Below, piece after piece: positions 47,265-58,726 of a stretch of 64,000 bases of DNA. Source of the DNA: Symbiotaphrina buchneri (Eukaryota > Ascomycota > Symbiotaphrinales > Symbiotaphrinaceae). The number at the start of each line of letters is the position of its first letter. Position 1 is the first letter of the stretch. Below the pieces are notes generated by a model. It saw nothing but the letters and a program-made list of their open reading frames with translations, did no database searches and was not told the origin of the DNA. A program made the position numbers and the translations under genes. Location: assembly GCA_001599915.1 (NCBI GenBank), contig BCIG01000009.1, positions 310,001 through 374,000 of the forward strand, given 5' to 3'.

Positions 47265-47625
47265 GGCGCACGCGGTAGAATATCAGATCAAGTGGTCGAC
47301 AATGCCAAGGGATGTTGATGTGTAGTCCAAGTCCATGCCTTCTTCCATGGGGAGAGGGAGCATCGACGGCGACGAGGGAAAATAAAATGTCCGGCGACGC
47401 TCGATTGCGACATGCCGGCGATCGCCGAGAGGTGCGGTGCATTTCGCGCTCCGTAGCGGAAAAAGAGAAGCGAAAAAGCAAAAGAAAAGCGGAACGGCCA
47501 AATTCGGCGCAGACAACCTCCGTTCCGCCCCTGACTAGTCCTATTAGGAACCTTCCTCACTTGGCCCTTCCCCCTTTCCCCCTTTTTCCCCTCTTCCCCC
47601 TTTCCCCTTGTCCTCTCCCACCTTT
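47265..47625. promoter_or_regulatory. PLP decarboxylase 5' flank with polypyrimidine tract
   Basis: 361 bp between the NOP9 stop and the decarboxylase ATG, both on the minus strand. A C/T-only tract of almost 60 nt on the plus strand lies at about 47565-47622, just beyond the NOP9 stop codon. No gene is supported. Confidence 0.4.
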
Positions 47626-49758
47626 TCATGTCCTGCCAGCGCCACTACCTTGCTGCTGCTTCTTTCCCTTCAGTGCCCTGGCCGCAGCAAACTTCGCGCG
47701 CGCCAGTTCCAAGCCTGACTTGGGCCTTTGGCTGCTATCCTCCTCCTTTCGGCCCACATCGTGCCCATCTACTTGGTTCTTGGATTGCTTGATCCACTCC
47801 ACCTTCCGTCGTTTGTAGAGGTCCATCATCCAGTTTCGCCATATCACTCGTCCAAAGAAGGAGTCCCGCAATAGGGCTTCATTTTGGAGAAACTCCTCCG
47901 CAATGCGCTCCCTAACGAACGTTAGACCCTGAGTAGCTTTCCAAACCGCATCAACGACGTGGGACCCGGAGGGATCTACTGCCAGCTCGGCCATGTGACC
48001 CGAAAATTGCTGCACCATCTTTCGCCGATATTGCGGGCTGGATGCGGGCGCGGAGAGTGACGCTTGCAGCACCCTCGACGCTACGGGGTCCGACGCGACC
48101 TTCAGTATTGTCTCCTTAGATATCGCTAGTAGACCGTCCAAAATCATCTGGGACATGTCTCCTGGGACGGACAACATCGTCTGCGCTAACAGCGATCCGT
48201 GGAGCTGTTCCGGGGTATTCTTCATTGTCGTCGGCTTCGATAAAACATCGGGCAGGCCATCCGTAGAGATTTTGAGCATGTTTAGAAGCCCTTCCGCTGG
48301 ATTCGATCCATAGGCATCCTTCAAGGCTTCCGCAATTGGGGCCACGTCGGCTCCACGAGCAACACAGCGCTCGATCAGTGTCCTGATGAGCGAAGTTCTG
48401 GACCGTTCAATTAGACCGCCAATTTGTGGAAGTATTGTACTTAAGGCTTCCTCCAGATCTTCTCTACTGAGTCTTTCAAGGATCTTGATGACGACATATC
48501 CTGCGACCTCATTGCGTGCTAGGCTTCCCAGCCTCTCTTTGAAAAGAGCCCGGTAGATCGTCTTGAAAGCCTTACCCGGGGCGAAACGCAGGATGGTCTC
48601 CAACAGACGAGAACCGACGGGATCGTATACCAACCCATTGACGAAAGCTGCGCTTTCTGTGCCCTCGGCCGGAGGGTCATCTGGAAGTAATTTTCTGAAT
48701 AAAGAATTGTCGTCTTTTGCTCTCTCTTTCCCAAACTTGGTCAATTCTAGTTCGAGAAGAAGTTGTAAGACGGGGTTGCCTGTGGTATGCGTAGCAAGTG
48801 CCCGCAGGTAACTGGTGTCTAAGCTAGCAACTGTGTCGGAAATTATTTTGTCAACCGCAGAATTGAAAGACTCTGGCACAGCCCGTTTCTGGAGGCTCAG
48901 TTCTGACTGGACTTTGCCCGGCAACCCAGGACCGACGTCGACATTTTCCTTCTTGCGACTCTGCAGAAGCGTCCTCACTGACGACTGCGTCAGGGGTTGG
49001 CCTGACAATATAACTAGAAGTACCCGCAGAGTGTGTGACGCAAAGCGGTCGGTCATAAGGTAACCCAAATTCCCTTCGAATTCATTTAGAGTATAGAGGA
49101 AGAGGTTCTCCATCGAGACATAGACTTCGCCGTCTTTTGGGTCCTGTTCTCGTGATTCGAAAGAGGCAGTCAATTCTTTTGTGACTACAGGCGCCGACTG
49201 TATGAATAGGGCTTCGCAGCAATGAGAAGCGAAGCGATGTTGCACAAGATGCAGAAAGCTCGCAGAGGTTAGCACGGCATTTCACGAGCGATGCTGGACT
49301 ACTTACTGGCCGCTGAATTTCTCAAAGAGCCTTTTCAGCTGAGATGGCGTCGAAAGAAGAATCAAGCGCTCCAGCAGCCTGGAGCAAGATTGGCTGTTTG
49401 CGATCTTTAATTCCTTCCCCTCTGCCTCTCGATAGACGTTCTCGAGGAAGAGTGTCCGTTCTTCCGCGTCGGCGAATTGGTCTGTCTCCAGCATCTGATC
49501 TGCCCTTTTGAAGTATTCTTGCTCCTGTTCATCTAAAAGACCGTAGAAGGGTGTTTCACCGAGCGCAGCGACTTGCTCATCCGCCACGTTAAGCTGATCC
49601 ACTGGCGAGCCCGGAGACGCTTCTCCCAGTGCCATAGCAGGATCCGCTACATCAGGACGTAGTCTCTTGCCGTTGGCTGGTTCCTCGGATGGGATACGAT
49701 CATCACGCTTTCGTTTCTTCTCCTCGCGCCGTCCGCGCTTTCTGTTTTCCTTGGGCAT
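47626..49758 (-). CDS. NOP9: Nucleolar Pumilio-like protein Nop9
   Basis: Two exons, 49758-49307 and 49258-47626 (intron 48 nt), give 694 aa. Nop9 binds the ITS1/18S precursor region through Puf-like repeats and is required for small-subunit rRNA processing in the nucleolus. The N-terminus is a basic nucleolar-type signal ([20 protein letters not shown]). The conserved start of the repeat array reads [20 protein letters not shown], then [31 protein letters not shown] (joined across the intron), [67 protein letters not shown] and [12 protein letters not shown]. The C-terminus is Lys-rich ([15 protein letters not shown]). Length matches the fungal family. Confidence 0.95.
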
Positions 49759-50389
49759 GACGAAAGGCGGTTAGGGAATCTAACGCCCAGCCAAAATGCT
49801 CACTTAATTAAGGATACTGCGTATGAGAGCTGTTATACTCCACTTAATGGTGAGGTACAGGAATACCCGCGGAACCAGCGGTCTGATCTACCTGTGGGCG
49901 GAAACTGATTACCAGTTAATGTTGTCGAGAAGGCAAGGGCAGGTATGTAGATACGTGAATTTTGCGGTTTGTGCCAAAGAAATTATTCTAGCGTCGTGGT
50001 CCGAGCTCACGCCAAGAGGAGCAACCCTCATCAAGCTTTGTATTAGCGCAGCCGAGTGTTCTACCCCGCAAATCTTATCCCGAAGGTACCGAATGTACTT
50101 CGTGAGGTAAGGCAAGAAACCTTACGGTACCTTATGTGTAGAATAAGGCAATGTAATGTAACAAGCCATGTATTAATCATGGTGTCAATCCACCTGCTTC
50201 ACCCCTGAAAAAACAGGGGTCCGAGCTGTCCCTTACACCGAATTCCGTCTCCTGTTCCAGAGACATACAAGTAGCTCCAACAACAACAACAGCGCTACCT
50301 TAGACAAGCCTTGAACCAAGAACCAGGGTGGCTTCATCAACCCAGTTCCTTAGTCAAATTTCCCCTGGACTCCTGCAATGCGCAAGGTC
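49759..50389. other. NOP9 5' flank / FMP25-like 3' flank
   Basis: 631 bp between two minus-strand genes. Around 50100-50145 it has GTAAGG and CTTACGGTACCTTA units, members of the dispersed repeat seen elsewhere. No gene is supported. Confidence 0.4.
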
Positions 50390-52153
50390 TTACACGCCTG
50401 AATACACAGCCGTGACATTCCTCCCACATTCAATTCTCTGCTCGAAGCTGACCCTACGCCCATTGAGCTCGACCGTGTGCCGCGGAGTAATCTGGAAGCG
50501 ATGTTCTTCCCTGCTCCCCTTATCCCGATCAGCCGCAATATCGAGTGGAGCGATATAGGAAGGGTTGGATATATTATTCCGCTTTCCGGTGCCTAGCTGG
50601 AAAAATTCGTTGCCACCCCACAGAAGGACGTCGGCGCCGTAATTAGTGTCATGAGCGGAAGTGCGATCGCTCGCATGGAGGTGCGTTGCATTGTTCAGGA
50701 CGGCGGCAGCATGCGTCGAGCCGGCGGAGATGCGTGACAATCGGATCGGAACTACCTTGTTGGCCGTTTCATCGTACTCAAACAGGCCACTAAGAGCTTT
50801 CACCTTTGTAGGAGTGTCCTGCACATGCGTCCATCTCCCGTTCCCCAAAGTGCCCTTAATGCCTTCGCCGCAACTCCAAGTATCAGCTGTCACTCGACCA
50901 AGATCTCTGACCTCGACGGCTTGCTCCTTTTGACCGCCCACTCTGGTGGCATCCACAGTGAAGAAGCTGGTTGTCCCACCAGCTGCAATGTTTGTAATTC
51001 TTGGGGTTTGCCTTGTACCGGCATATAGCTTTTGTGTTGGGAACAAAGCCGGCGCGTCAATACTTCTTGCTTCCGGATCGCAATCGAAACCAAGCTGGCC
51101 AAGCGAGTTGTCTCCGAAAGCAAATACGCGGCCTTCTCTGTCCAACACCAGTGAATGATAATCACCCGATGCGATTTTGCAGATGTCGAACCCGCGCAAG
51201 GTAGAGAGCTCATGGCACTGGTCGTACGGTCCCTCAGGGCGAGTGGCCCAAGTCAGACCCGGCACGCCTAGCTGACCGCGACTCGGGAAATCACCGGACG
51301 CGGAGGCAGCAGAGAATACCCGTCCCTTCGATGTCAGAAGCAGTGCGTGTTCCAGGCCACTATCGATCGACACGACCTTCTCGCCGTATCCAAGATTCTT
51401 AGGCTCCAACAATCGACAGCTAATGTCCGACTCCGTGTTCCAGAAGGGTATCCATGTACTTTGAGAGAGCTTTGATCCGTTTATTTGATCCTCTTGTGAG
51501 ATGGGAATGGAATAGACCTTGCCATTCGCGCTCAAAGCGATTATTCGATCCCGAGAGAGAGCCAAGGAAAGGAGATTCTTTCCTTTCAGGGTCCTTTGGG
51601 GCTGGATTGCGTCCTTGGTGAAATCGGTTCCCCATTGGTACAAGTCCCCTTTTTCGTCAATGGCTGCTCCAAACTTCCGATCTAGTTTTACATCCCGCAG
51701 CAGCTTGCCATCGAAGAAGACTATCCGCTTTGGTGTTTTGATGAAAGAATCGTCGGAGTCGGGAGCGGCGACCCGTCCACTGTTGGAGCCCCACGCATAT
51801 AGGCCAGGACTTTCCCAACTCCGCTTGACCTGCAGATGCTGAGAACTCAGGAGCTCTCGTTGCTCCTCTTTGGAAGCACCCGTGGGGCGCTTCGGCCGTT
51901 CTTGGATAGTTTCTGCCTGCGCCGAGACTCTATCGGCGAAAGATCCGGTCGTAGTCAAACTGCCAAAGATCGAGAAGACAGCGAATCCGGCTCCAAATGC
52001 AAGCGCCGCATACCCGGCCCTACGTGCAGCTCCTCCGGTATAGCTTTGGCTTCCAGCATACCGGCGCTGGGCCTTTTCGCAAAGACGCGGCGGCGTCTGG
52101 CTTGCCCGAGTCGCCTGCCGAAGAATACTTCCAGTGAATCGTGGCTGAAACAT
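50390..52153 (-). CDS. FMP25: Mitochondrial RCC1-repeat protein, FMP25-like
   Basis: A single-exon gene of 587 aa. The start at 52153 (MFQPRFTGSILRQATRA) was preferred over the in-frame ATG at 52225 because it begins a basic, hydroxylated mitochondrial presequence. One membrane segment, YAALAFGAGFAVFSIFGSL, lies at about residues 45-65. The rest consists of RCC1-type beta-propeller repeats: GLYAWGSNSGRVA, GDLYQWGTDF, GLEHALLLTSKGRVFSAA, GDYHSLVLDREGRVFAFGDN with SLGQLGFD, TWSCGEGIKGTLGNG and VLLWGGNEFFQLG. This layout fits Fmp25, a yeast inner-membrane protein needed for late assembly of respiratory complex III. The promoter is shared with COG3. Confidence 0.88.
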   Translation of the reverse strand: MFQPRFTGSILRQATRASQTPPRLCEKAQRRYAGSQSYTGGAARRAGYAALAFGAGFAVFSIFGSLTTTGSFADRVSAQAETIQERPKRPTGASKEEQRELLSSQHLQVKRSWESPGLYAWGSNSGRVAAPDSDDSFIKTPKRIVFFDGKLLRDVKLDRKFGAAIDEKGDLYQWGTDFTKDAIQPQRTLKGKNLLSLALSRDRIIALSANGKVYSIPISQEDQINGSKLSQSTWIPFWNTESDISCRLLEPKNLGYGEKVVSIDSGLEHALLLTSKGRVFSAASASGDFPSRGQLGVPGLTWATRPEGPYDQCHELSTLRGFDICKIASGDYHSLVLDREGRVFAFGDNSLGQLGFDCDPEARSIDAPALFPTQKLYAGTRQTPRITNIAAGGTTSFFTVDATRVGGQKEQAVEVRDLGRVTADTWSCGEGIKGTLGNGRWTHVQDTPTKVKALSGLFEYDETANKVVPIRLSRISAGSTHAAAVLNNATHLHASDRTSAHDTNYGADVLLWGGNEFFQLGTGKRNNISNPSYIAPLDIAADRDKGSREEHRFQITPRHTVELNGRRVSFEQRIECGRNVTAVYSGV

Positions 52154-52885
52154 CCTGTTGTTATCGCCAGATGTCAAAAGGGGACGGAACCAGTGCACCG
52201 TCTCCGCATCCCCAATATCAATCAACGCCTTACGCTACTTCTCGGACGTTCTGGCCTGGCCTCGTGCGAGTGGGAAAGGTCGAGTACAAAAAGTAACATT
52301 GTACAAGCGTAAAGTAAGGTATACTCGGTACCTTACCAGTCAGTACCTTAGAGGAAGGGGAGTAGGTACTGTAAGTTGTACAAGTAAGGTAAGGTAAGGT
52401 AAGATGTAGTGGAGTATAGTTACAGCTTACCTTACCTTACCTTACCTTACCTTACGCTTCCAACTTCCACAATTGATCGATGATGGCACGCCGTCCCCCA
52501 TATACGTCCTCGACGACGTGCACCTACGCTTCAGGTTCGCGCCCTTAAGGTACCTACCTTTCTATGCTTTGCGTCTTGGAAGGTAAGGTACCTTACGTAT
52601 AAGTAGTGGGCGTGGTGAACAACTCGTCCTACAAACACGGTCTCCGCCCTGTCGCACACAAAAGCGCGATTACAAGGTGGTGATCCACTTTTGAACGTCA
52701 CCCTTGCTGTTACCCGACGGCAGTCCAGGCTAGCCTTCCTCGACATCTTGTTGCAATCGAGCGCCCTACTGTTCCAACGTTTCCAGCTTTCACCTTCGCT
52801 AGCTGTGCATCAAGCACGTTGGAGGAGCTGTGCGACGTGCTCCTGACCCTACCAGAAACAATTGTCAATTGCTCAGCGGAGAGCT
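52154..52885. promoter_or_regulatory. Divergent intergenic region (FMP25-like / COG3)
   Basis: A 732-bp shared upstream region dominated by GGTACCTTAC/GTAAGGTA units between about 52310 and 52600, including the large inverted repeat at 52384-52455. No gene is supported; the 71-codon minus-strand ORF at 52531-52746 has no motif. Confidence 0.45.
52384..52455. repeat. GTAAG(x4) / CTTAC(x6) inverted repeat
   Basis: Four perfect GTAAG units at 52384-52403 are followed by a 22-nt spacer (52404-52425) and six perfect CTTAC units at 52426-52455. The arms are exact reverse complements over 20 bp, so a long hairpin or cruciform is possible. It lies 231 bp from the FMP25-like start and 431 bp from the COG3 start. 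Confidence 0.9.
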
Positions 52886-55675
52886 ATGTATGAGGACGCT
52901 TGGTACAATGCCTTGGTGCCGTCATATGCCCAAGAAGAGAGGTCGCAAACCTCCAAACACCGCCGAAGGGAGTCGCTGCTGAAGCAGCCTAACGTAAGAG
53001 CGTGACTTATCTCTTATACCTACCTCCTTTGCTCACTGGTTATCTCGCAGGAGAAGAATGCCCCAAACAACGCAGAAGTGGAGGGCGTCGCGGAAGTGAA
53101 TGAAGAGAATTTTGAACCCCCTGGGCCTCCTGAAGCGAATGTTGCTAGAAGAGCGAAATCCTACAGTGACTTCTATGATGTTGCTCGCACACGGCTCAAG
53201 AGAAACGAGAGAAAGCCTCCAGAAAGGAGGAAATCCACTGTCTGCGAGCCGACAATTGTGGATGTAACTGTCGAGTCAGACTACGAAAAGCTGGAACAAC
53301 AACTGCTTGACGCTGCTGATAAGGATTACCAGTGAGCAGAGGCTCACCCTTTCTTGTATGTGTTGGAAGTACTAATGATGTCGCGCTTTGCAGGACTTAT
53401 CTTGATGGACTTGCTTTGTCAAAATCGCAGTTAGACTCGCTGTTGAGCAGTGCTTCTTCGACTCTGGAGCTCTTGTCTACTCTCACTGAATCTTTCAAGG
53501 CCGTCGAAGCTCAGACTACCGCCTTTCAAAGGCAGTGCGAAGGGCTCCTGGCAGAGAAGAGAAGGATAAGCAAGCTATCTGAGGATATAGATCAGAACTT
53601 GCAGTATTACAACTATCTGGAACCCATAACGCGACGACTGAACGCTCCCGGAGCGGGCAATACTGTACGCGGGGTCGAGTTTTCTGACATGTTGACCAAT
53701 TTAGACAAATGTCTAGAATATATGCAAGCACATGTGAGCACACCAAATATCAATCAATCTTATCCATCATACTAAATATAATCCAGCCCGGCCATCGGGA
53801 AGCGTCGAATTATCGCTCTCGGTATCGGCTCCTGCTGACCAGGGCGCTCACACTGATACGCAATCACTTCGTAGCATCTCTACGCGATATAGTCGCGGAT
53901 GTCTCGAGGCGTATTACGGACAGACAGTTAAATGACACTACGATGTCCGCTCTTCTCTATGCTAAATTCAGAGTAGGTTCCGGCGAGCTGAGGCAGGTTG
54001 GGCGAGAAATCCAGAAACGAGCCGTACTACCAGATGATGCTGAACCGGACGCCGAGCCGGAATATCAAAGCTTGATGAACGAGCTCCATCAAAACTATTC
54101 TGCTGCACGCGGGCGTCTCATCCTTCCGTTAATCAGAAAGAAGTTGAGCGAAATCTCGATGGCACCCAGCACATCGAAAGATATCGTAGCTTTTGCGCGG
54201 AGCAGTATAAGTTACATTCGCGGGATATGTCTAGATGAGTATGAACTATGGTGTGAATGGTTTGACGGGGATGGGGGTCTCTATGAATACCTTGAGAGTA
54301 TCTGCGAGCCCATGTACGACCATTTGCGGCCAAGAATCATCCGCGAAAACGATCTGCCCAAGCTTTGTGAGCTCTGCACATTCATCCAGACCCAGTACAT
54401 GCGGGGCCTGGACGATGAGACGGAGCCAGTCGAGCTGGATCAATTGGATTTCTCCGTCTTGATCATTCCAGCGCTAGAAGATGCACAGACCAGACTTGTC
54501 TTCCGCACGCAAGCTATACTAAGAGACGACATTGAAAACTACAAGCCAAAACCGGATGACCTCAAATACCCACCTCGAACAGATAGTGGATTCCTGTCCG
54601 GACGGAGACCAAGCCAGCCGGCCACATCAGGTCGAAAAAGCTCGTCGACTGTCATTTCTATTCCGACACCACAAGAACCTAAGACCATTGACGATGCTGG
54701 AGAGCGTGGTGACTCTGCAGATCCCACCTGGAGCTTCTATTTGAATAGCTCTTCCTCGAGCTGGTACCCCACCTTGAGAACCGCTATATGGTTATTGAGT
54801 AGGATATACCGGCTAGTGAACGTAAGTACTGAAGCAGAGCGCGTGGGCGCTAGGAACGCCGGTGCTGACAATGGAATCAGTCGACAGTGTTTGATGACCT
54901 AGCACACCAAATCGTTCATCAGACGACCATGTCGTTGCACAAAGCTGCCTGGCAGATCTCCGCTAAGACGACTCCCTTCGATGGACAGCTGTTTCTCATC
55001 AAACATCTTCTCATCCTGAAGCAACAGATTGTGGCCTTTGACATCGAGTTTGTCACCCCGGACGTCTCCTTTGATTTCTCGGGCGTGACGAACACTTTCT
55101 GGGAGCTCCGAGAGCGAGGTGGGCTCTTTAACCCGCGCACCCTGATGCGTTTCGTCGGAGGGGGCTTATTGCCACGTGTGGTGGAGAACATGCTCGATGC
55201 GAAGGCTGAGCTGGACGGAAGATTGCGGACAGTCATCGACAAGTTCACTCGCGCATTTGCCGCTCGGATGACGGGTCCCATTGGCGAATCCGCTGCCGTG
55301 AAAGGCGCGATCGATGGTCCCGGAGCGGTCGCGGCTGTCAGAAGGGCGGTGGAGAAGGAGGTTCCTGTCTTGAGGCGGAAACTTGACGAGTACCTGGATG
55401 ATCCACGAACCAAGGAGACTCTGGTGGCTGCAGTACAGGATCAAGCGGTGCAGGATTACGAGGGATTCTATCGGCGACTGGTCGCCGCAGGAGAGCAGGG
55501 CGGCACCCAGGCAGGCAAGAAAGGCAAGCACAAGGCAGATGAGGTCTGGAGCCCCGAGGTGTTTGACGAATGGGCAGCAGGGGTGTTCAAAGTCAAGGGG
55601 GCTGCGATGTTGCAGGACGATGGCGAATCTTCGAGCAGTCGCAGTCTAAGTCCGGATGCAGCATCCAGCGATTGA
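52886..55675 (+). CDS. COG3: Conserved oligomeric Golgi complex subunit 3 (Sec34)
   Basis: Five exons, 52886-52993, 53051-53331, 53394-53733, 53787-54821 and 54881-55675, give 852 aa. COG3 is a lobe-A subunit of the COG tether that directs intra-Golgi retrograde vesicles. The start MYEDAWYNALVPSYAQE is in a short first exon. The Sec34 domain, about residues 130-280, contains TYLDGLALSKSQLD, FQRQCEGLLAEKRRI and IDQNLQYYNYLEPITRRLN, which is the most conserved family block. Further on are YRSRYRLLLTRALTLIRNHF, ALLYAKFRV, YLESICEPMYDHLRPRII and LFLIKHLLILKQQIVAFDIE with FWELRERGGLFNP. The C-terminal tail is charged and Ser-rich. All exon phases match. Confidence 0.95.
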
Positions 55676-56165
55676 CGTCTGTATTTGGTTCAATGAGAAG
55701 GTGCAGTGGTTGGGCGTGGTGGAGATGTCATCTTGGTGTTGGTGGTACCGTAAAGAAAGTCCCGTATAGTACAATAATACCTGTACTGGGTACCAAGTGC
55801 GGAGTACCTCACCTACGGGATAATTGCCTATCATAAGACAAACTCGAGTCTAAACGCCATCGCTATCAGCCTCATCCATCCTCACTTTCACCCTCCTTGT
55901 CCTCCTTACCATCGGTGCGGCCTTTTGTCCTGCCTCTAACCTGTGACTTCCCAAATTGTCGGCCTCAGTCCATTTCCCACACCCAGTCGAAGATTTAACA
56001 ATCTATATATCTTCATCGCGGCATCCTCAGCCTCCGAAAGCCGCCTTGCCAACTCGGCCCGCTTCGGGGTTGCGGCATCTGTGAGGACAGCCTCGTCGGA
56101 TCACTCCTCACCACTGGACGCATCAATTGGACCTTTTTGGATTCCGAATTCATTTCCCACAGGGT
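55676..56165. promoter_or_regulatory. Upstream region of the CaM kinase gene
   Basis: 490 bp between COG3 and the kinase ATG on the same strand. It contains a GTACCGTAAAG/GGTACCAAG segment near 55745-55800 and CT-rich leader-like sequence. No gene is called. Confidence 0.35.
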
Positions 56166-57516
56166 ATGGAGGGCCAAAACGGCCAGTATCCACGCCCTCA
56201 GATACAGCCATGTCGCTACAAGACGGGGAAGACGCTAGGGGCGGGCTCATATTCGGTCGTCAAGGAGTGCGTGCACATTGAAACGGGACGATACTTTGCA
56301 GCCAAGGTGATCAACAAGCGCTTGATGGCGGGGAGAGAACATATGGTATGTCTTGAGCATCCAACCCGCCATGGCCCCTCCCGTCCCTCGACGGATCATT
56401 GATGGTCGCGCAGGTGCGAAACGAGATCGCTGTATTGAAGAGAGTGTCAATGGGGCACCAGAACATCTTGACGTTGGTGGACTACTTCGAGACGATGAAC
56501 AATTGTAAGGAGCGCAATCTCTCCACTTTCCTCCGCTGCCCCTTCCCGCCCTGGTCGCACTCAGCTAGCTGACTTGGAGTACACGAAAAGTATACCTGGT
56601 GACCGACCTGGCACTCGGAGGAGAGCTGTTTGATCGCATATGCCGAAAGGGGAACTACTACGAAAGTGATGCGGTGGACCTCATAAGAGCCACGTTATCA
56701 GCAGTCGCATATCTCCACGACCATGGTATAGTGCACCGTGATCTCAAGCCAGAAAACCTCCTATTCCGGACACCAGAAGACAACGCCGACCTCTTGATCG
56801 CAGACTTCGGTCTCTCCAGGATCATGGACGAGGAGCGATTCCACGTCCTGACCACGACCTGCGGTACACCAGGGTATATGGCACCGGAAATCTTCAAGAA
56901 GACGGGCCACGGGAAGCCTGTGTAAGCCGTTCAAATTCCGCAGATTGGCGCTTTAGAATACAAGCCGCTGACGTGCAGTAGCGACGTTTGGGCCATCGGT
57001 GTAATCACTTACTTTCTCCTCTGCGGCTATACACCCTTTGACCGCGACTCGAATCTCGAGGAGATGCAGGCAATCCTTGTGGCCGATTATTCCTTCACGC
57101 CCATCGAATACTGGCGTGGCGTGTCTTCAAAGGCGCGCGATTTCATCAAGCGCTGCCTCACCATCGATCCAACACAGCGTATGACGGCACATGAGGCGTT
57201 GTCACACCCTTGGATTGCGGAAGAAGGTCCAGCCCAGGAGGCTGACCTGCTCCCGGTGGTGAAGAAGAACTTTAACGCTCGGCGCACACTGCATGCGGCC
57301 ATTGACACCATCCGCGCGATCAAGAAGCTGAGAGAGGGCGGAGGCATGATGATGATGGATGGCGCCATGAGTCAGGACCCTAAGCCGGGCGGAGGAGGCG
57401 TTGCTGGTGGAGGGAACACGCGCGGATATGGCCAAGGTCAGACGGAGGAGATGATCGCGGAACAACAGAAACGGATCGAGGAGACCACCAAGGGCTTGTG
57501 GAATCCCAGAAACTAG
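56166..57516 (+). CDS. cmkA: Calcium/calmodulin-dependent protein kinase
   Basis: Four exons, 56166-56345, 56414-56504, 56591-56921 and 56982-57516, give 378 aa. The kinase domain spans about residues 17-275: glycine loop KTLGAGSYSVVKE, ATP-binding Lys in YFAAKVINK, catalytic loop IVHRDLKPENLLF (Asp about 141), DFGLSRIM (Asp about 162), activation loop ending TTTCGTPGYMAPEI, and [22 protein letters not shown]. The region after the domain, VKKNFNARRTLHAAIDTIRA (about 295-315), is a basic amphipathic helix of the autoinhibitory/calmodulin-binding type. The tail is Gly- and Gln-rich. The last intron ends CAGTAG, a tandem acceptor; TAG was chosen because it gives the canonical KPVDVW. It corresponds to the Aspergillus CmkA / yeast Cmk class. 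Confidence 0.95.
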
Positions 57517-58726
57517 CGACTCGCTGTGCTGAAACAGGTTTGGTGCTGGATCTTCCGCAGAGTGTGGTCTATTTATATCGGCGTTATTGGCATCTATGGC
57601 GGACATGGTTCGGGTGGGAAAGCACCCTGGTCACGGCGACTTTCTTGGACTCGGCTTCCCCTTGGTCCATCTATCGACACCCCTTTGCGTTGTCTTTCTC
57701 TTTCAAGGTGGTCTTCAGGGTCTACTTACTCTTCCCTTATCTGATCACGACACGCCTACCCACTAGCACTCCCTGCAGCCGGCCAGCTACTTTTGTTACG
57801 TGGATGTGATTTTGAACGTGCAGGACTGAGACGCCGCGTGCGCACAATATTGTCAGAGAAGTGCCTTTGATTAATCCCTAGACTTGATGGCTTGACTACA
57901 TCCACGGTGCCAGGCTGGTCTGGCTACGGCCCGCGCCATGCAACCAAAGGACACTGCTCCGACCTTTTTTTGTTTTTGTTTTTCAGTTGAGCCTCCCATT
58001 CCCCCCACTCTGCTCTGTATCCTCGCCGCGACTCCCCGCTAGCACCAACGCCGCAAGCGCTGACCATTGCCACACAACGTCAACCTGTTGAAGCGACTAA
58101 GGTCAACGGTCAAAATCAATCTCATGCCTCCCACATACCATACCTCGTCCGCAGTTCACCAGACACATGCCAAGAATCCGAGTATGATAGACCCGCAGCC
58201 TCAGCCATGAGATGTTAGGTGACTGCCCGCTGAGGAACAGAAAGTCTATCATCAAAGCTTGAAACATTCCACATAACGCCAGTCGCCATACCAAAGCCAT
58301 GCACCGTAACAGGAGATCCGACACCGACGTAAAGATGCGATAGCGACCAAGAAAGCATTGCTGGAAGGAGAATCACGTCTGAAGCCGCAGTCTCCGAGGG
58401 GCTGCAGCATGTGGGACTATAATACATCTCGTACAAGCTATGTTTCAGCCTCGAAACCTATATGGGACTTCCCAGAAACGGACGGAGACGGTCATGTACC
58501 ATGGAACAAGATGCAAATCCGCTTCCATCTTTGCAAGCCATGCAGAAAGCAAGGCCACCAGAGAGAAGCACTCCTCAACTCCAACGCTGCAGATAGCTTT
58601 TGGTAAGGCGGAACAAAAAGAAGAGAGGAAACGATGTGTGATGACAAAACAACAAAAACATCCTGACGCCGTAGCCATCTCGTCTATGAGCGGCTCAAAA
58701 CGGTACTGGGAGTCCGACCGACGACG
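57517..58726. other. Convergent intergenic region (CaM kinase / DHH1)
   Basis: About 1.2 kb between two 3' ends, with a T-rich run (57967-57985) and no supported gene. ORFs of 70-105 codons on both strands carry no motif. Long 3' UTRs are the simplest content, since DHH1 orthologues often have long transcripts. Confidence 0.4.
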
